NCBI GenBank assembly: GCA_020445805.1
Contig: JAGRFX010000018.1
Location: 1-34,711, forward strand
Direction: 5' to 3'
Source: Rhodocyclaceae bacterium
GTDB lineage: Bacteria > Pseudomonadota > Gammaproteobacteria > Burkholderiales > Rhodocyclaceae
DNA length: 34,711 nt
Shown here: positions 15,517-23,281 of the stretch, one piece after another
How positions within the stretch are numbered: the first letter of the stretch is position 1
Layout of the letters: every line of letters begins with the position of its first letter
Position numbers and translations under genes: made by a program
The notes under the pieces: model-generated
Database searches by the model: none
Told to the model about the DNA's origin: nothing
The model's input: the letters and a program-made list of their open reading frames with translations, nothing else

Positions 15517-16962
15517 ATGAACCTGTCGCTTCCCGCGTGGCTGGCCGACGAGAACAATTGGCTGCTGCTGGCCAGCCTCTCGATCTACGCCCTGGCGCTG
15601 ATGAGCGCCGTGCGGGCAATCATGGTCACGCGCACGGCGCAGGGGGCCATGGGCTGGGTGATCGCGCTGCTGGCGCTGCCGATCGTGACCCTGCCGCTCT
15701 ACTGGGTGTTCGGGCGCACCCGGTTCGAGGGATACACCAGTCGGCGCGCGACGATCACCGCGCGCGCGCGCGCCGAACTCGAGCCCCTCTGGCAGTTGCC
15801 CGCACGCGAGGAGCCCCCGACCGCCGCGCTCAGGGGCCTTCACGGGATGGCCCACCAGCTCTCCGGTGCCGGATTCCTGGGCGGCAATGAGATCCGGCTG
15901 CTGGTGGGCGGCGTTGCGACCTTCGACGCCATTCTCGATGCCATCGGCGCAGCCCGCCGGTACATCCTGGTCCAGTACTACATCTTCAACGCCGACGAGA
16001 TCGGTGGCCGCATTGCAGAGGCGCTGATGGATCGGGCGAGGGCGGGCGTTCGCGTCAGCTTCATGTACGACCCCATCGGGTCCAGCCTGCCGCGCCGGTT
16101 CCTGGCGCGCATGCAGGCGGCCGGCATCGAGTGCAGCCAGTTCGACACCACCCGCGGTCGTGGCAACCGGTTCCGCATCAACTTCCGCAACCATCGCAAG
16201 ATCGTGGTGGTCGATGGCGACGTGGCCTTTCTGGGCGGTGTCAACGTCTGTGACGATTACTACGGAAAGGCGGGCAAGGGCGTCTGGCGCGACGCCCACG
16301 TCCGGGTCCGGGGCCCCGCTGCCATGATTGCGGCTGCGACCTTCATCAAGGACTGGTATTGGGCCCGGCGGCAACTGCCGCGGATGGATTTCGATCTGCC
16401 GGAGCGGCAGGGGGATGCCCGGGTGCTGCTGTGGGCCACCGGTCCTGCCGACGAACAGCCCGAATGCACGGTCTCGCTGCTCTCGTCGTTCAATGCCGCG
16501 CGGCAGCGGATCTGGATCGCGAACCCCTATTTCGTGCCGACCGAGCCCGTGCTCCAGGCACTTCGGCTGGCCATCCTGCGCGGTGTGGACGTGCGTATCG
16601 TCGTGCCCTTCCGGGCGGACCACAAGATTGTCCGGCTGGCCTCGCAGATGTACCAGGCCGATATCGTCAGGACCGGCGGCCGGGTATTCCGCTACCGCCA
16701 GGGCATGATCCACACCAAGGCCTTCGTCGTGGACGACGTGCTCGCCAGCGTGGGCTCGGTCAATCTGGATCACCGTTCGATCCTGATCAACTTCGAGATC
16801 GCGGCCTACAGTGACGAGCCTGCCTTCATCGCGGCGGTGGAGGCGATGCTGGCGGAGGACATGCGGAACAGCCGGGAGGTGTCACTGGAAACCGTGAATC
16901 GGCGAAGCTTCATCAACCGCCTGGCAACCCGGTCGGCCAACCTGCTGGCGCCGATACTCTGA
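15517..16962 (+). CDS. cls: Cardiolipin synthase (ClsA-type)
   Basis: A 481-residue inner-membrane phospholipase-D family enzyme that condenses two phosphatidylglycerols to cardiolipin and glycerol. There are two N-terminal membrane helices (about 16-35 and 44-66). Two HKD motifs follow: H226-K228-D233 in NHRKIVVVDGDVAFLGG and H399-K401-D406 in IHTKAFVVDDVLASVGS. The segment YWVFGRTRFEGY and the C-terminal LAPIL ending are standard for ClsA. Length is usual. It starts 23 bases after the hybrid kinase with no clear ribosome site, so it may be co-transcribed. It ends before a large perfect inverted repeat shared with the convergent ppk2. Confidence 0.95.
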   Translation: MNLSLPAWLADENNWLLLASLSIYALALMSAVRAIMVTRTAQGAMGWVIALLALPIVTLPLYWVFGRTRFEGYTSRRATITARARAELEPLWQLPAREEPPTAALRGLHGMAHQLSGAGFLGGNEIRLLVGGVATFDAILDAIGAARRYILVQYYIFNADEIGGRIAEALMDRARAGVRVSFMYDPIGSSLPRRFLARMQAAGIECSQFDTTRGRGNRFRINFRNHRKIVVVDGDVAFLGGVNVCDDYYGKAGKGVWRDAHVRVRGPAAMIAAATFIKDWYWARRQLPRMDFDLPERQGDARVLLWATGPADEQPECTVSLLSSFNAARQRIWIANPYFVPTEPVLQALRLAILRGVDVRIVVPFRADHKIVRLASQMYQADIVRTGGRVFRYRQGMIHTKAFVVDDVLASVGSVNLDHRSILINFEIAAYSDEPAFIAAVEAMLAEDMRNSREVSLETVNRRSFINRLATRSANLLAPIL

Positions 16963-16998
16963 GCGGAGGACGTTCGGCGGGGACGGGGAGGGTGCCGG

Positions 16999-17042
16999 GC
17001 CGCGTCGATCCTGCACCAGGGGTCCTGCAGGATCGACGCGGC
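16999..17042. terminator. Perfect 17-bp inverted repeat between convergent genes, probable bidirectional terminator
   Basis: GCCGCGTCGATCCTGCA and its exact complement flank a 10-base loop. It lies 36 bases after the cardiolipin synthase stop and 7 bases after the ppk2 stop. There is no T-tract on either strand, which is unusual for an intrinsic terminator. It could work with Rho or as a 3'-end RNA-stabilising stem. Confidence 0.6.
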
Positions 17043-17049
17043 TGGCGGG

Positions 17050-18072
17050 TCATTGGAACTGGTCGAGAGTGACTTCGTCCCGCTCCAGTACCTGGGATGC
17101 GTTGCCCACCAGCAGGGGATCTGGGGGACAGGCCACAAGGGGGTCCTTGTCCGGGTACGAGAGCTTCGACAGGAAATGGCGCATGCAGTTCAATCGTGCC
17201 CGTTTCTTGTCGTCGGACTTGATCACCGTCCACGGCGCGTCGGCCGTGTCGGTATGGAAGAACATGGCCTTCTTGGCCTCGGTATAGTCTTCCCAGCGGT
17301 CCAGGGACTGGATGTCGATCGGCGACAGCTTCCAGTGCTTCAGCGGGTCGTCGCGCCGCGAGATGAAGCGCCGCAGCTGCTCTTCGCGGCTCACCGAGAA
17401 CCAGTACTTGTAGAACAGGATGCCGCTGTTCACCAGCATCCGCTCCAGCTGGGGCGTCTGGCGCATGAATTCGAGATACTCGTTCGGGGTGCAGAAGCCC
17501 ATCACCCGCTCGACCCCGGCCCGGTTGTACCAGGAGCGATCGAAGAAGACGATCTCCCCCGAGGTCGGAAACTGGGAAATGTAGCGCTGGAAGTACCACT
17601 GCCCGCGCTCCACGTCGGACGGCTTCTCCAGCGCGACGACCCGTGCGCCCCGCGGATTCAGGTGCTCCATGTAGCGCTTGATGGTGCCCCCCTTGCCGGC
17701 GGCGTCCCGTCCTTCGAAGAGCAGCACGATGCGCTGACCGGTCTGCTTGACCCAGCTCTGCACCTTCAGCAGCTCGATCTGGAGCTCCGCCTTGCTGGCC
17801 TCGTATTCGGTGCGTCGCATGCGCTCCGTATACGGGTAGCCTTTGGGCAGGGGCGCGCGGCCGCTGTCCTCCCAGGTGCCGTGGGGCGCTTCGGCCACCT
17901 GGGTCGCCATCGGCGCGTGGCTGATCTGCAGGATCTCGGCAGCGGCCGCCGCCTTCTGGCTGGGCCCCGACTTCTTGTCGTAGACCAGCGGCGTCTCATC
18001 CGCCTGGGCCTCCTCGGTCGGACGAGGCTGGCTCTTGCGCACGGGCTGGCGCCCCGATCGATTCGTCGTCAT
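17050..18072 (-). CDS. ppk2: Polyphosphate kinase 2
   Basis: A 340-residue cytosolic enzyme that moves phosphate between polyphosphate and nucleotides. P-loop fold: Walker A EGRDAAGKGGT at 120-130, Walker B region FFDRSWYNRAGVERVMGF at 176-193, lid segment SRRDDPLKHWKLSPID at 238-253. The pattern and length match the single-domain PPK2 group that starts with a hydrophilic N-terminal extension (residues 1-75). Whether it prefers ADP, GDP or AMP cannot be safely read by eye. ATG at 18072 has GGGAGA six bases upstream. It is convergent with the cardiolipin synthase gene and divergent from the crotonase gene. Confidence 0.95.
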   Translation of the reverse strand: MTTNRSGRQPVRKSQPRPTEEAQADETPLVYDKKSGPSQKAAAAAEILQISHAPMATQVAEAPHGTWEDSGRAPLPKGYPYTERMRRTEYEASKAELQIELLKVQSWVKQTGQRIVLLFEGRDAAGKGGTIKRYMEHLNPRGARVVALEKPSDVERGQWYFQRYISQFPTSGEIVFFDRSWYNRAGVERVMGFCTPNEYLEFMRQTPQLERMLVNSGILFYKYWFSVSREEQLRRFISRRDDPLKHWKLSPIDIQSLDRWEDYTEAKKAMFFHTDTADAPWTVIKSDDKKRARLNCMRHFLSKLSYPDKDPLVACPPDPLLVGNASQVLERDEVTLDQFQ

Positions 18073-18177
18073 GGATCTCCCTCATTCTGGTTGATGGGCA
18101 GGCGGGGGCACGCGGCCAGCGCCACGTAGATTCAACGGCCGTCTTCGTCGCAAATTCAGGACAGGGGGCGCTGAATG

Positions 18178-18189
18178 TGATAGCTATCA
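18178..18189. promoter_or_regulatory. 12-bp perfect palindrome upstream of crotonase gene
   Basis: TGATAGCTATCA is a perfect palindrome 25 bases before the GTG start and just ahead of the ribosome site, in an AT-rich patch. The position fits an operator overlapping the transcription start. No regulator gene is adjacent. Confidence 0.4.
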
Positions 18190-18214
18190 AGAATAAACAA
18201 TGGAGGAGATCGAC

Positions 18215-19000
18215 GTGTCGGATTTCGTGATTTACGAACAGCAGGATGCAATCGTCACCCTGACGCTCAACCGACCCGAGCAGCGCAATGCGCTGACGGA
18301 TCCGTCCCAGTGGGATGCCCTGGCCGATGCGTGCCGACGGGTTCAGCGGGACGATTCGGTCAAGGTGGTGATCCTGACCGGTTCGGGCAGCGCCTTCTGC
18401 GCCGGCGGCAACGTCAAGGATTTCCATGAGAAGAAAGGGCTCGCGGCCGGCTCGCCGGCCCAGATCCGCGAGAACTACCGACGCGGCATCCAGCGTATCC
18501 CGATGGCGTTCTGGCGGCTCGACGTACCGACCATCGCCGCTGTCAATGGGCCGGCCATCGGCGCCGGCTGCGACCTGGCCTGCATGGCGGACATCCGGAT
18601 TGCATCCGAGGACGCGCGCTTTGCAGAGAGCTTCGTCAAGCTCGGGCTCATCCCCGGCGACGGCGGGGCCTGGTTCCTGCAGCGCCTGCTGGGATACTCG
18701 CGGGCCGCCGAGCTGTCATTCACCGGTGACATGATCGACGCACGCATGGCGCGGGAGATCGGCCTGGTCAACCACGTGACCAAGTCCGAGCGCCTGCTCG
18801 AGGAAGCCCGCCACCTGGCCTCGCGAATCGCTGCCAATCCGGGCGGCGCCCTGCGGATGACCAAGCGCCTGATGCGCGAAGCCCAGCACCAGGGGCTTGA
18901 GACCATTCTGGAAATGTCGGCCGCCTACCAGGCATTGACCCACCACTCCGAGGACCACGATCGGGCCGTGGCGGCCTTCCTGGCGTCTCGCGGGAGTTAG
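18215..19000 (+). CDS. Enoyl-CoA hydratase/isomerase family protein (crotonase fold)
   Basis: 261 residues acting on an acyl-CoA thioester. The oxyanion-hole segments are SAFCAGGNVKDF (59-70) and NGPAIGAGCDLA (111-122). The two catalytic Glu of classical hydratase are not at their usual places: the first is Asp120 (GCD), the second Phe140 (ESFVKLG). Asp149 in LIPGDGGAW lies near the catalytic Asp of PaaG-type isomerases (known family feature), so an isomerase or related reaction is likelier than simple hydration. I chose the GTG at 18215 because GGAGGAG sits six bases before it; an ATG at 18200 would overlap that ribosome site and add five residues. A 12-bp palindrome lies upstream. Substrate unknown. 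Confidence 0.88.
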   Translation: MSDFVIYEQQDAIVTLTLNRPEQRNALTDPSQWDALADACRRVQRDDSVKVVILTGSGSAFCAGGNVKDFHEKKGLAAGSPAQIRENYRRGIQRIPMAFWRLDVPTIAAVNGPAIGAGCDLACMADIRIASEDARFAESFVKLGLIPGDGGAWFLQRLLGYSRAAELSFTGDMIDARMAREIGLVNHVTKSERLLEEARHLASRIAANPGGALRMTKRLMREAQHQGLETILEMSAAYQALTHHSEDHDRAVAAFLASRGS

Positions 19001-19014
19001 CCGCCGCGCGGGGC

Positions 19015-19530
19015 TCAGGCGTCGGCCAGGGTGATGTCCACCATCAGGTCGGTGGAAATGCGCTCCAGGTCGTCCTGCAGGTGGCCGCTGTCGAAGCCCG
19101 GGCCGACCAGCAGTTCGGCCTCGGCGTGGAAGAGCGTTTCCGACGACATGGGCGCGCTGGCCGTGTGCGTCGCCAGCTTCTCGACGTTGACCGAATGGCG
19201 GGCCAGCACGGCCGACAGCTCGCTGACGATGCCGATCCGGTCATGGCCCACCAGCGACAGCGCGAAGCGGCGGGCCCCGCTGGGGGCATCGACGGCGTCG
19301 GAGGCCTCCGCCACCACGCGCAGTTCCGGCAGGGCAGAGAGCGTTGCAATCAGCCCCTCGCACTCGGACTCGGCGATCTCGACGCACAGCACACCGGCGA
19401 ACTTGCCGGCCAGGTGGGACATCGAGGACTCGAGCCAGTTGCCCTCGCGGGCGCTGATGATCGATGCGAGGCTGCCGACGAGTCCGGGTCGGTCGTCGCC
19501 AATGACGGTCAGAACGAGCTTGCGAGACAT
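19015..19530 (-). CDS. Double ACT-domain protein, GcvR-like
   Basis: 171 residues with two ACT domains: KLVLTVIGDDRPGLVGSLAS (4-23) starts the first and FALSLVGHDRIGIVSELSAV (about 89-108) the second. Both carry the ligand-binding D-R-x-G turn. This layout is that of GcvR, the accessory regulator of the glycine cleavage system in Escherichia coli, and of related amino-acid-sensing proteins. No DNA-binding domain is present, so it would act through a partner (GcvA in E. coli, not seen here). It lies 50 bases downstream of pepD on the same strand, and 14 bases from the end of the convergent crotonase gene. GcvR name is by layout and thus tentative. Confidence 0.85.
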   Translation of the reverse strand: MSRKLVLTVIGDDRPGLVGSLASIISAREGNWLESSMSHLAGKFAGVLCVEIAESECEGLIATLSALPELRVVAEASDAVDAPSGARRFALSLVGHDRIGIVSELSAVLARHSVNVEKLATHTASAPMSSETLFHAEAELLVGPGFDSGHLQDDLERISTDLMVDITLADA

Positions 19531-19580
19531 GGTGCGTGCCTATCGGGGGAAAGCAGGCCCATTCTAGACGCTCGGCGCCA

Positions 19581-21032
19581 TCATCCGGGCAATTCCTGCA
19601 GCAGATCGACCAGCATCTCCCAGGCCGGTGCCACGGTCGCGATCTCGAGCCGCTCGCCGGGCGCATGGGCGCCCCGGATCGTCGGACCGAACGAGATCAT
19701 CTGCATCGCCGGATATTTGGCGAGGACGATGCCGCATTCGAGGCCGGCGTGAATGACCTTTTCCGCAGCACGGAAGCCGAAACGCCGCTCGAAAACCCGG
19801 TGGAAGCAGGCCAGCAGGGGCGACGATGGGTCCGGGGTCCAGCCTGGATAGGCGCCGGACTGCCGTGCCTCGGCCCCGATCAGTGCGAACAGGCCGGCGA
19901 TCCGATCGGCGAGGTCCCGGCACGCGCTATCGCGCAGCGACCGGACCAGAAACACCGCCTCGAGCCGCCCCTCGTCGAGGCGCAGCACGCCGAGATTGTC
20001 CGAGCTTTCCACCACCCCGGGTACGCTCTGGCTCATGCGTTCCACCCCCTGCGGAGCGGCCCTCAATGTCGCAATGAGACGCGCCTGGTCGGCGGGGGCC
20101 AGAATGCGTCCGGTCGGGCCCGACGCGGCATGCAGGAGAATGCCTGGGCGATCGCCGGTGCCCTCCAGCTCCGCGAGGACGGTCTCTCCCAGCGCAGCGA
20201 TTCGGGCCCGGGCAGCGGCGAACGACCCCTCGGGCAGATAGCCTCGGGCGCTGGCCTCTCGGGCGATGGCATTGCGTGCCGTTCCGCCATCGATGGCGGC
20301 CAGGACAAAGCCGTCCTTCGCCAGTTCCTCGAGGGCTCTTGCCAGCAGCACGATGGCCGAACCCCGCTCGAGGTGGATGTCGACGCCGGAGTGGCCGCCC
20401 TGCAGGCCGCTGATCTCGACGCGGCAGGGTTGCAGGCCGGCGGTCGGCTCGAAGGCCTCGAAGCCGTGATTCACATGGACGTCCACGCCGCCGGCACATC
20501 CCAGGTAGACCTCGCCCCAGTCTTCGGTATCGAGATTGATCAGCAACTGTCCCTCGAGGAGACCCGGCGCCAGACCATGGGCGCCGGTCATGCCGGTCTC
20601 CTCGTCGATGGTGAGCAAGACCTCGAGCGGCGGGTGGGCGATTCCGTCGGCTTCCAGGACCGCCAGCGCCATGGCCACCCCGATGCCGTTGTCGGCCCCC
20701 AGCGTGGTTTCTTCGGCGATCAGCCAGCCGTCGCGCAGGACCGGGCGGATCGGGTCGCGCAGGAAATCATGCCCGGTGCCGGCGTTCTTCTGGCAGACCA
20801 TGTCCAGATGCCCCTGGAGTACAACCCCGGGCAGACCCTCACGACCGCGACTGGCGGGCTTGCGCAGGATCAGGTTGCCCGTCGTGTCGACCTCGCAGTC
20901 GATGCCTTTGCGTTCTGCCCAGGCGACGATCGCATCCCTCAGGGCGCCCTCGTGTCGGGACGGGCGGGGAATCGCGCAGATCTGCTCGAAGTGTTGCCAG
21001 ACGGGCCTGGGTTCGTGATCGAAGGGGGACAT
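19581..21032 (-). CDS. pepD: Aminoacyl-histidine dipeptidase (PepD, peptidase family M20)
   Basis: A 483-residue cytosolic two-zinc dipeptidase that cleaves Xaa-His and other dipeptides. Metal ligands and catalytic residues are visible: H75 and D77 in LQGHLDMVCQ, bridging D114 in LGADNGIGVAMALA, general-base E144 and ligand E145 in IDEETGMTGA, and D168 in INLDTED. A lid/dimerisation domain follows (about 185-390), and the C-terminal HAGLECG supplies the last His. Length matches PepD. ATG at 21032. It may share a transcript with the ACT-domain gene downstream; it is divergent from the pyrophosphohydrolase gene. Confidence 0.95.
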   Translation of the reverse strand: MSPFDHEPRPVWQHFEQICAIPRPSRHEGALRDAIVAWAERKGIDCEVDTTGNLILRKPASRGREGLPGVVLQGHLDMVCQKNAGTGHDFLRDPIRPVLRDGWLIAEETTLGADNGIGVAMALAVLEADGIAHPPLEVLLTIDEETGMTGAHGLAPGLLEGQLLINLDTEDWGEVYLGCAGGVDVHVNHGFEAFEPTAGLQPCRVEISGLQGGHSGVDIHLERGSAIVLLARALEELAKDGFVLAAIDGGTARNAIAREASARGYLPEGSFAAARARIAALGETVLAELEGTGDRPGILLHAASGPTGRILAPADQARLIATLRAAPQGVERMSQSVPGVVESSDNLGVLRLDEGRLEAVFLVRSLRDSACRDLADRIAGLFALIGAEARQSGAYPGWTPDPSSPLLACFHRVFERRFGFRAAEKVIHAGLECGIVLAKYPAMQMISFGPTIRGAHAPGERLEIATVAPAWEMLVDLLQELPG

Positions 21033-21128
21033 GATGGCATTCCGATGGGCAATTCAAGGTGTTGAAAGGCGGGCGGGCGCGGCCGCCCGGGGGTATAGTC
21101 CGGGCCTTTCCACGCCCGGTGAAGATCC

Positions 21129-21524
21129 ATGGCCAGCGACAGCCTCTCAGACCTGACACGCGCCGTGCTCGAGTTCAGGGACGCGCGCGACTGGGCGCAG
21201 TTCCATAGCCTGCGCAAGTTGATGGTATCGCTGAATCTCGAAGCGGCCGAACTGCTGGAGCATACCCAGTGGCTCGACGACGCCGAGGTCGACGCCCTGC
21301 CGTCGATCCCCGAAGCGCGGAGGGCCATGGAAGAGGAGTGTGCGGACGTGCTGACCTACCTGCTCCTGATCGCCGATCGGGCCCACATCGACCTGGCCCA
21401 GGCGGTGCGCGAAAAGCTGGTGCGAAACGCCGAACGCTATCCGGTCGAACTGGCGAAGGGGTCGCGCGAGAAATACACCCGCCTGAGACGACAGCGGCGC
21501 GCGAACGGACAGGAGGAAAGCTGA
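21129..21524 (+). CDS. MazG-like nucleotide pyrophosphohydrolase (dCTPase/RS21-C6 type)
   Basis: 131 residues, all-alpha NTP pyrophosphohydrolase. Metal-binding acidic motif: E38-x-x-E41 in LNLEAAELLEH and E70-x-x-D73 in EEECADVLTYLLLIAD. The opening FRDARDWAQFHSLRKL is characteristic of the dCTPase/RS21-C6 group, which removes pyrophosphate from dCTP or modified dCTP analogues (house-cleaning of nucleotide pools). A basic tail (residues 112-126) follows. Its stop is one base before the yaeQ start, so the two are an operon. Confidence 0.9.
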   Translation: MASDSLSDLTRAVLEFRDARDWAQFHSLRKLMVSLNLEAAELLEHTQWLDDAEVDALPSIPEARRAMEEECADVLTYLLLIADRAHIDLAQAVREKLVRNAERYPVELAKGSREKYTRLRRQRRANGQEES

Positions 21525-21525
21525 C

Positions 21526-22062
21526 ATGGCGCTCAGTGCAACCATCTTCAAGGCGACGCTGAACGTCTCCGACATGGACCGCCACTACTACGCCGAGCAC
21601 GCGCTGACGCTCGCCCGACATCCATCCGAGACCGATCTGCGCATGATGGTGCGACTGGTCGCCTTCGCACTGTACGCGGACGAGCGACTGGAGTTCGGCA
21701 GGGGCCTGTCGACCGAGGACGAACCGGCCCTCTGGCTCAGGGACTACGACGGCACCGTGCGCCTGTGGATCGAGGTCGGACTGCCGGACGAGCGCATCCT
21801 GCGCAAGGCCTGCTCGCGGGCCGAGCGGGTGATCCTGCTGGCCTATGGGGGGCGGGCGGTGGGTGTGTGGTGGGACAAGAACCGGGCCGCCCTGTCGCGG
21901 CTTCCGAAGCTCGAGATCGTGGAGATCCCCCAGGAGACCGGCGAGGCCCTGGCCGGACTGGTGACCCGCAGCATGCAGTTGCAGGCGACGCTGCAGGATG
22001 GCGTGCTCTGGCTGGCGGGTGAGGGGGCGACCGTGGAGGTGGCGCCCCGCGCGGTGGGGTGA
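21526..22062 (+). CDS. yaeQ: YaeQ family protein
   Basis: 178 residues, normal family length. Start MALSATIFKATLNVSDMDRH and the core YAEHALTLARHPSETDLRMM, EPALWLRDYDGTVRLWIEVG and DERILRKACSRAERVILLAY are the YaeQ pattern. Crystal structures of YaeQ show a PD-(D/E)XK-like fold (family knowledge); the EVG preceded by W-I and the acidic residues in the middle would fit this site. Its biological role is not settled. Starts one base after the pyrophosphohydrolase stop, with AGGAGG about nine bases upstream inside that gene. Confidence 0.93.
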   Translation: MALSATIFKATLNVSDMDRHYYAEHALTLARHPSETDLRMMVRLVAFALYADERLEFGRGLSTEDEPALWLRDYDGTVRLWIEVGLPDERILRKACSRAERVILLAYGGRAVGVWWDKNRAALSRLPKLEIVEIPQETGEALAGLVTRSMQLQATLQDGVLWLAGEGATVEVAPRAVG

Positions 22063-22094
22063 GTTCGTCGGGGCGGCGGCGCCCGCGCCGGGTG

Positions 22095-22364
22095 TCAGGC
22101 CGTCTCGATACGGACGATCACATCGCCTTCGTCGATCGGATCGTTTTCCTCGACTAGGACCTCGAGCACGATGCCGTCCCAGGGGCAGGGGATGTCCAGC
22201 GCGACCTTGCCGGTCTCGAGCACGACCACCGTATCGTCCCGGGAAATGGCCTCGCCCGCAGCCACCAGAACGCTCTGGATGAAGATGTCGCCGCTGGCGC
22301 AGGAGCCGCAGCTGTCCCAGCACTCCGGATACTTCGGGATGCGTACCTCGCGCACTGGACACAT
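22095..22364 (-). CDS. Small stand-alone lipoyl/biotinyl-type protein with Cys motif
   Basis: 89 residues, essentially one swinging-arm domain. Its hairpin VVLETGKVALDIPCPWDGIV places Lys53 at the lipoyl/biotin attachment site, and VLVEENDPIDEGDVIVRIE is the second half. Unlike ordinary lipoyl domains, the first loop carries C15-x3-C19-x2-C22 (PECWDSCGSC), plus C2 and C60. This could bind metal or form a disulfide near the cofactor arm (inference). Lysine flanks read TGK rather than the usual TDK (lipoyl) or MKM (biotin), so the cofactor is uncertain. The ATG at 22364 has GAGGAC seven bases upstream. No dehydrogenase or carboxylase gene is nearby; it is a lone gene between yaeQ and the cspA terminator. 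Confidence 0.8.
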   Translation of the reverse strand: MCPVREVRIPKYPECWDSCGSCASGDIFIQSVLVAAGEAISRDDTVVVLETGKVALDIPCPWDGIVLEVLVEENDPIDEGDVIVRIETA

Positions 22365-22437
22365 GTGGACGTCCTCTCGAAGCGAAGGCCTCGATTCTAG
22401 CGGTGCCCCCCTGACGCGCCAAGCTGGCCGGTCAACG

Positions 22438-22463
22438 AAAAAACGCGGCCGTAGCCGCGTTTC
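22438..22463 (-). terminator. Rho-independent terminator of the cold-shock gene
   Basis: On the minus strand a perfect 9-bp stem AAACGCGGC/GCCGCGTTT with a TACG loop is followed by more T, giving a seven-T run. It starts 20 bases after the cold-shock stop. Confidence 0.92.
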
Positions 22464-22482
22464 TTCTGGGATTCTGTGCGAA

Positions 22483-22692
22483 TTACAGCGGGCGAATGTT
22501 CGCCGCCTGCAGGCCCTTGGGGCCCTGGCGCACTTCGAACTCGACGCGCTGGTTCTCGGCCAGGGTCTTGAAGCCGCTGGTCTGAATCTCGCGGAAGTGC
22601 GCGAAAACGTCCTCACCGCCCTGATCCGGGGTGATGAAGCCGAAACCCTTGGAATCGTTGAACCACTTAACGATGCCGGTTTGAGTACTCAT
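22483..22692 (-). CDS. Cold-shock protein (CspA family)
   Basis: 69-residue single-stranded nucleic-acid-binding protein, an RNA chaperone by family. RNP1 KGFGFI at 15-20 and RNP2 VFAHF at 29-33 are intact, and the start [20 protein letters not shown] and C-terminal [10 protein letters not shown] are typical. RNP2 has Ala where many members have Val. The ATG at 22692 is nine bases after AAGGA; an ATG nine bases earlier would sit on the ribosome site. A strong terminator follows. A long leader of about 140 bases precedes it. Confidence 0.97.
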   Translation of the reverse strand: MSTQTGIVKWFNDSKGFGFITPDQGGEDVFAHFREIQTSGFKTLAENQRVEFEVRQGPKGLQAANIRPL

Positions 22693-22847
22693 GTGTTGCA
22701 TTCCTTAAAAAAAATAACAAGACGGGCCGAACCCGTTCAGCAGCAACGATCAAGGAACGTAAGGCGGGGAAATCAGACGGAAGCCGGATTGGGCTTCACC
22801 GAGAACACCACAGACAGACAGCTTGATACGACCGCTGCGCCACAATA
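22693..22847 (-). promoter_or_regulatory. Cold-shock gene promoter and long 5' leader
   Basis: On the minus strand TATTGT (22847-22842) is a plausible -10 element, giving a leader of roughly 140 nucleotides, similar in length to the thermosensing leader of E. coli cspA (known). The leader holds a small ACGGG/CCCGT hairpin and a run of eight T just before AAGGA. The -35 element is poor, and the transcription start is inferred only. Confidence 0.35.
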
Positions 22848-22910
22848 CACGCTTTTTTGCCGTTCGCGAATGACTTGGGCAAAAAATTTCGCTGGGGTGT
22901 CGCGTCGAGG

Positions 22911-23204
22911 CTATGGATGCTGCCAGCGGTCGTGGCCCACGAACTCGTTCCAGTCCAGCAGCCCGTCGCCGTCCTTGTCGAACTGCGCGAAGCTTTGCGC
23001 CTTGAACGGGGACACGGTCCGGACCTCGTCCACCGAGAGCTTGCCGTTGTGATCCGCGTCCGCCTGGTCGAACTGCTTCAACGCCTTTTCATACACAAGG
23101 CGGGCAATCTCGCCCGGACGGCCGGACTGATCGAGTTGGGGGACGATCGTCTGGGCCGCCACCGCGAAGGGCAGGGCGGCGACGAGGATCACGGCAGTGC
23201 GCAT
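22911..23204 (-). CDS. Small secreted EF-hand calcium-binding protein
   Basis: 97 residues with an N-terminal signal peptide (about 1-17, ending AVAA). There are two canonical 12-residue EF-hand loops: DADHNGKLSVDE at 49-60 and DKDGDGLLDWNE at 76-87, each with Asp at position 1 and Glu at 12. It is a probable periplasmic calcium binder or sensor; partner unknown. It is divergent from the RbgA-type GTPase gene with a 77-base spacer. Confidence 0.88.
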   Translation of the reverse strand: MRTAVILVAALPFAVAAQTIVPQLDQSGRPGEIARLVYEKALKQFDQADADHNGKLSVDEVRTVSPFKAQSFAQFDKDGDGLLDWNEFVGHDRWQHP

Positions 23205-23281
23205 GGTGTAGTCCGGCGGGTGGGATGGATCGGGCGCTCGATGAGATAATCGGCGCCCAGCCAGTCATTCTTAAGACCATC

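Noticed and set aside
13898..15619. 573-codon minus-strand frame opposite the hybrid histidine kinase
   Set aside because: Antisense shadow in a GC-rich gene; the plus frame has all kinase motifs in order.
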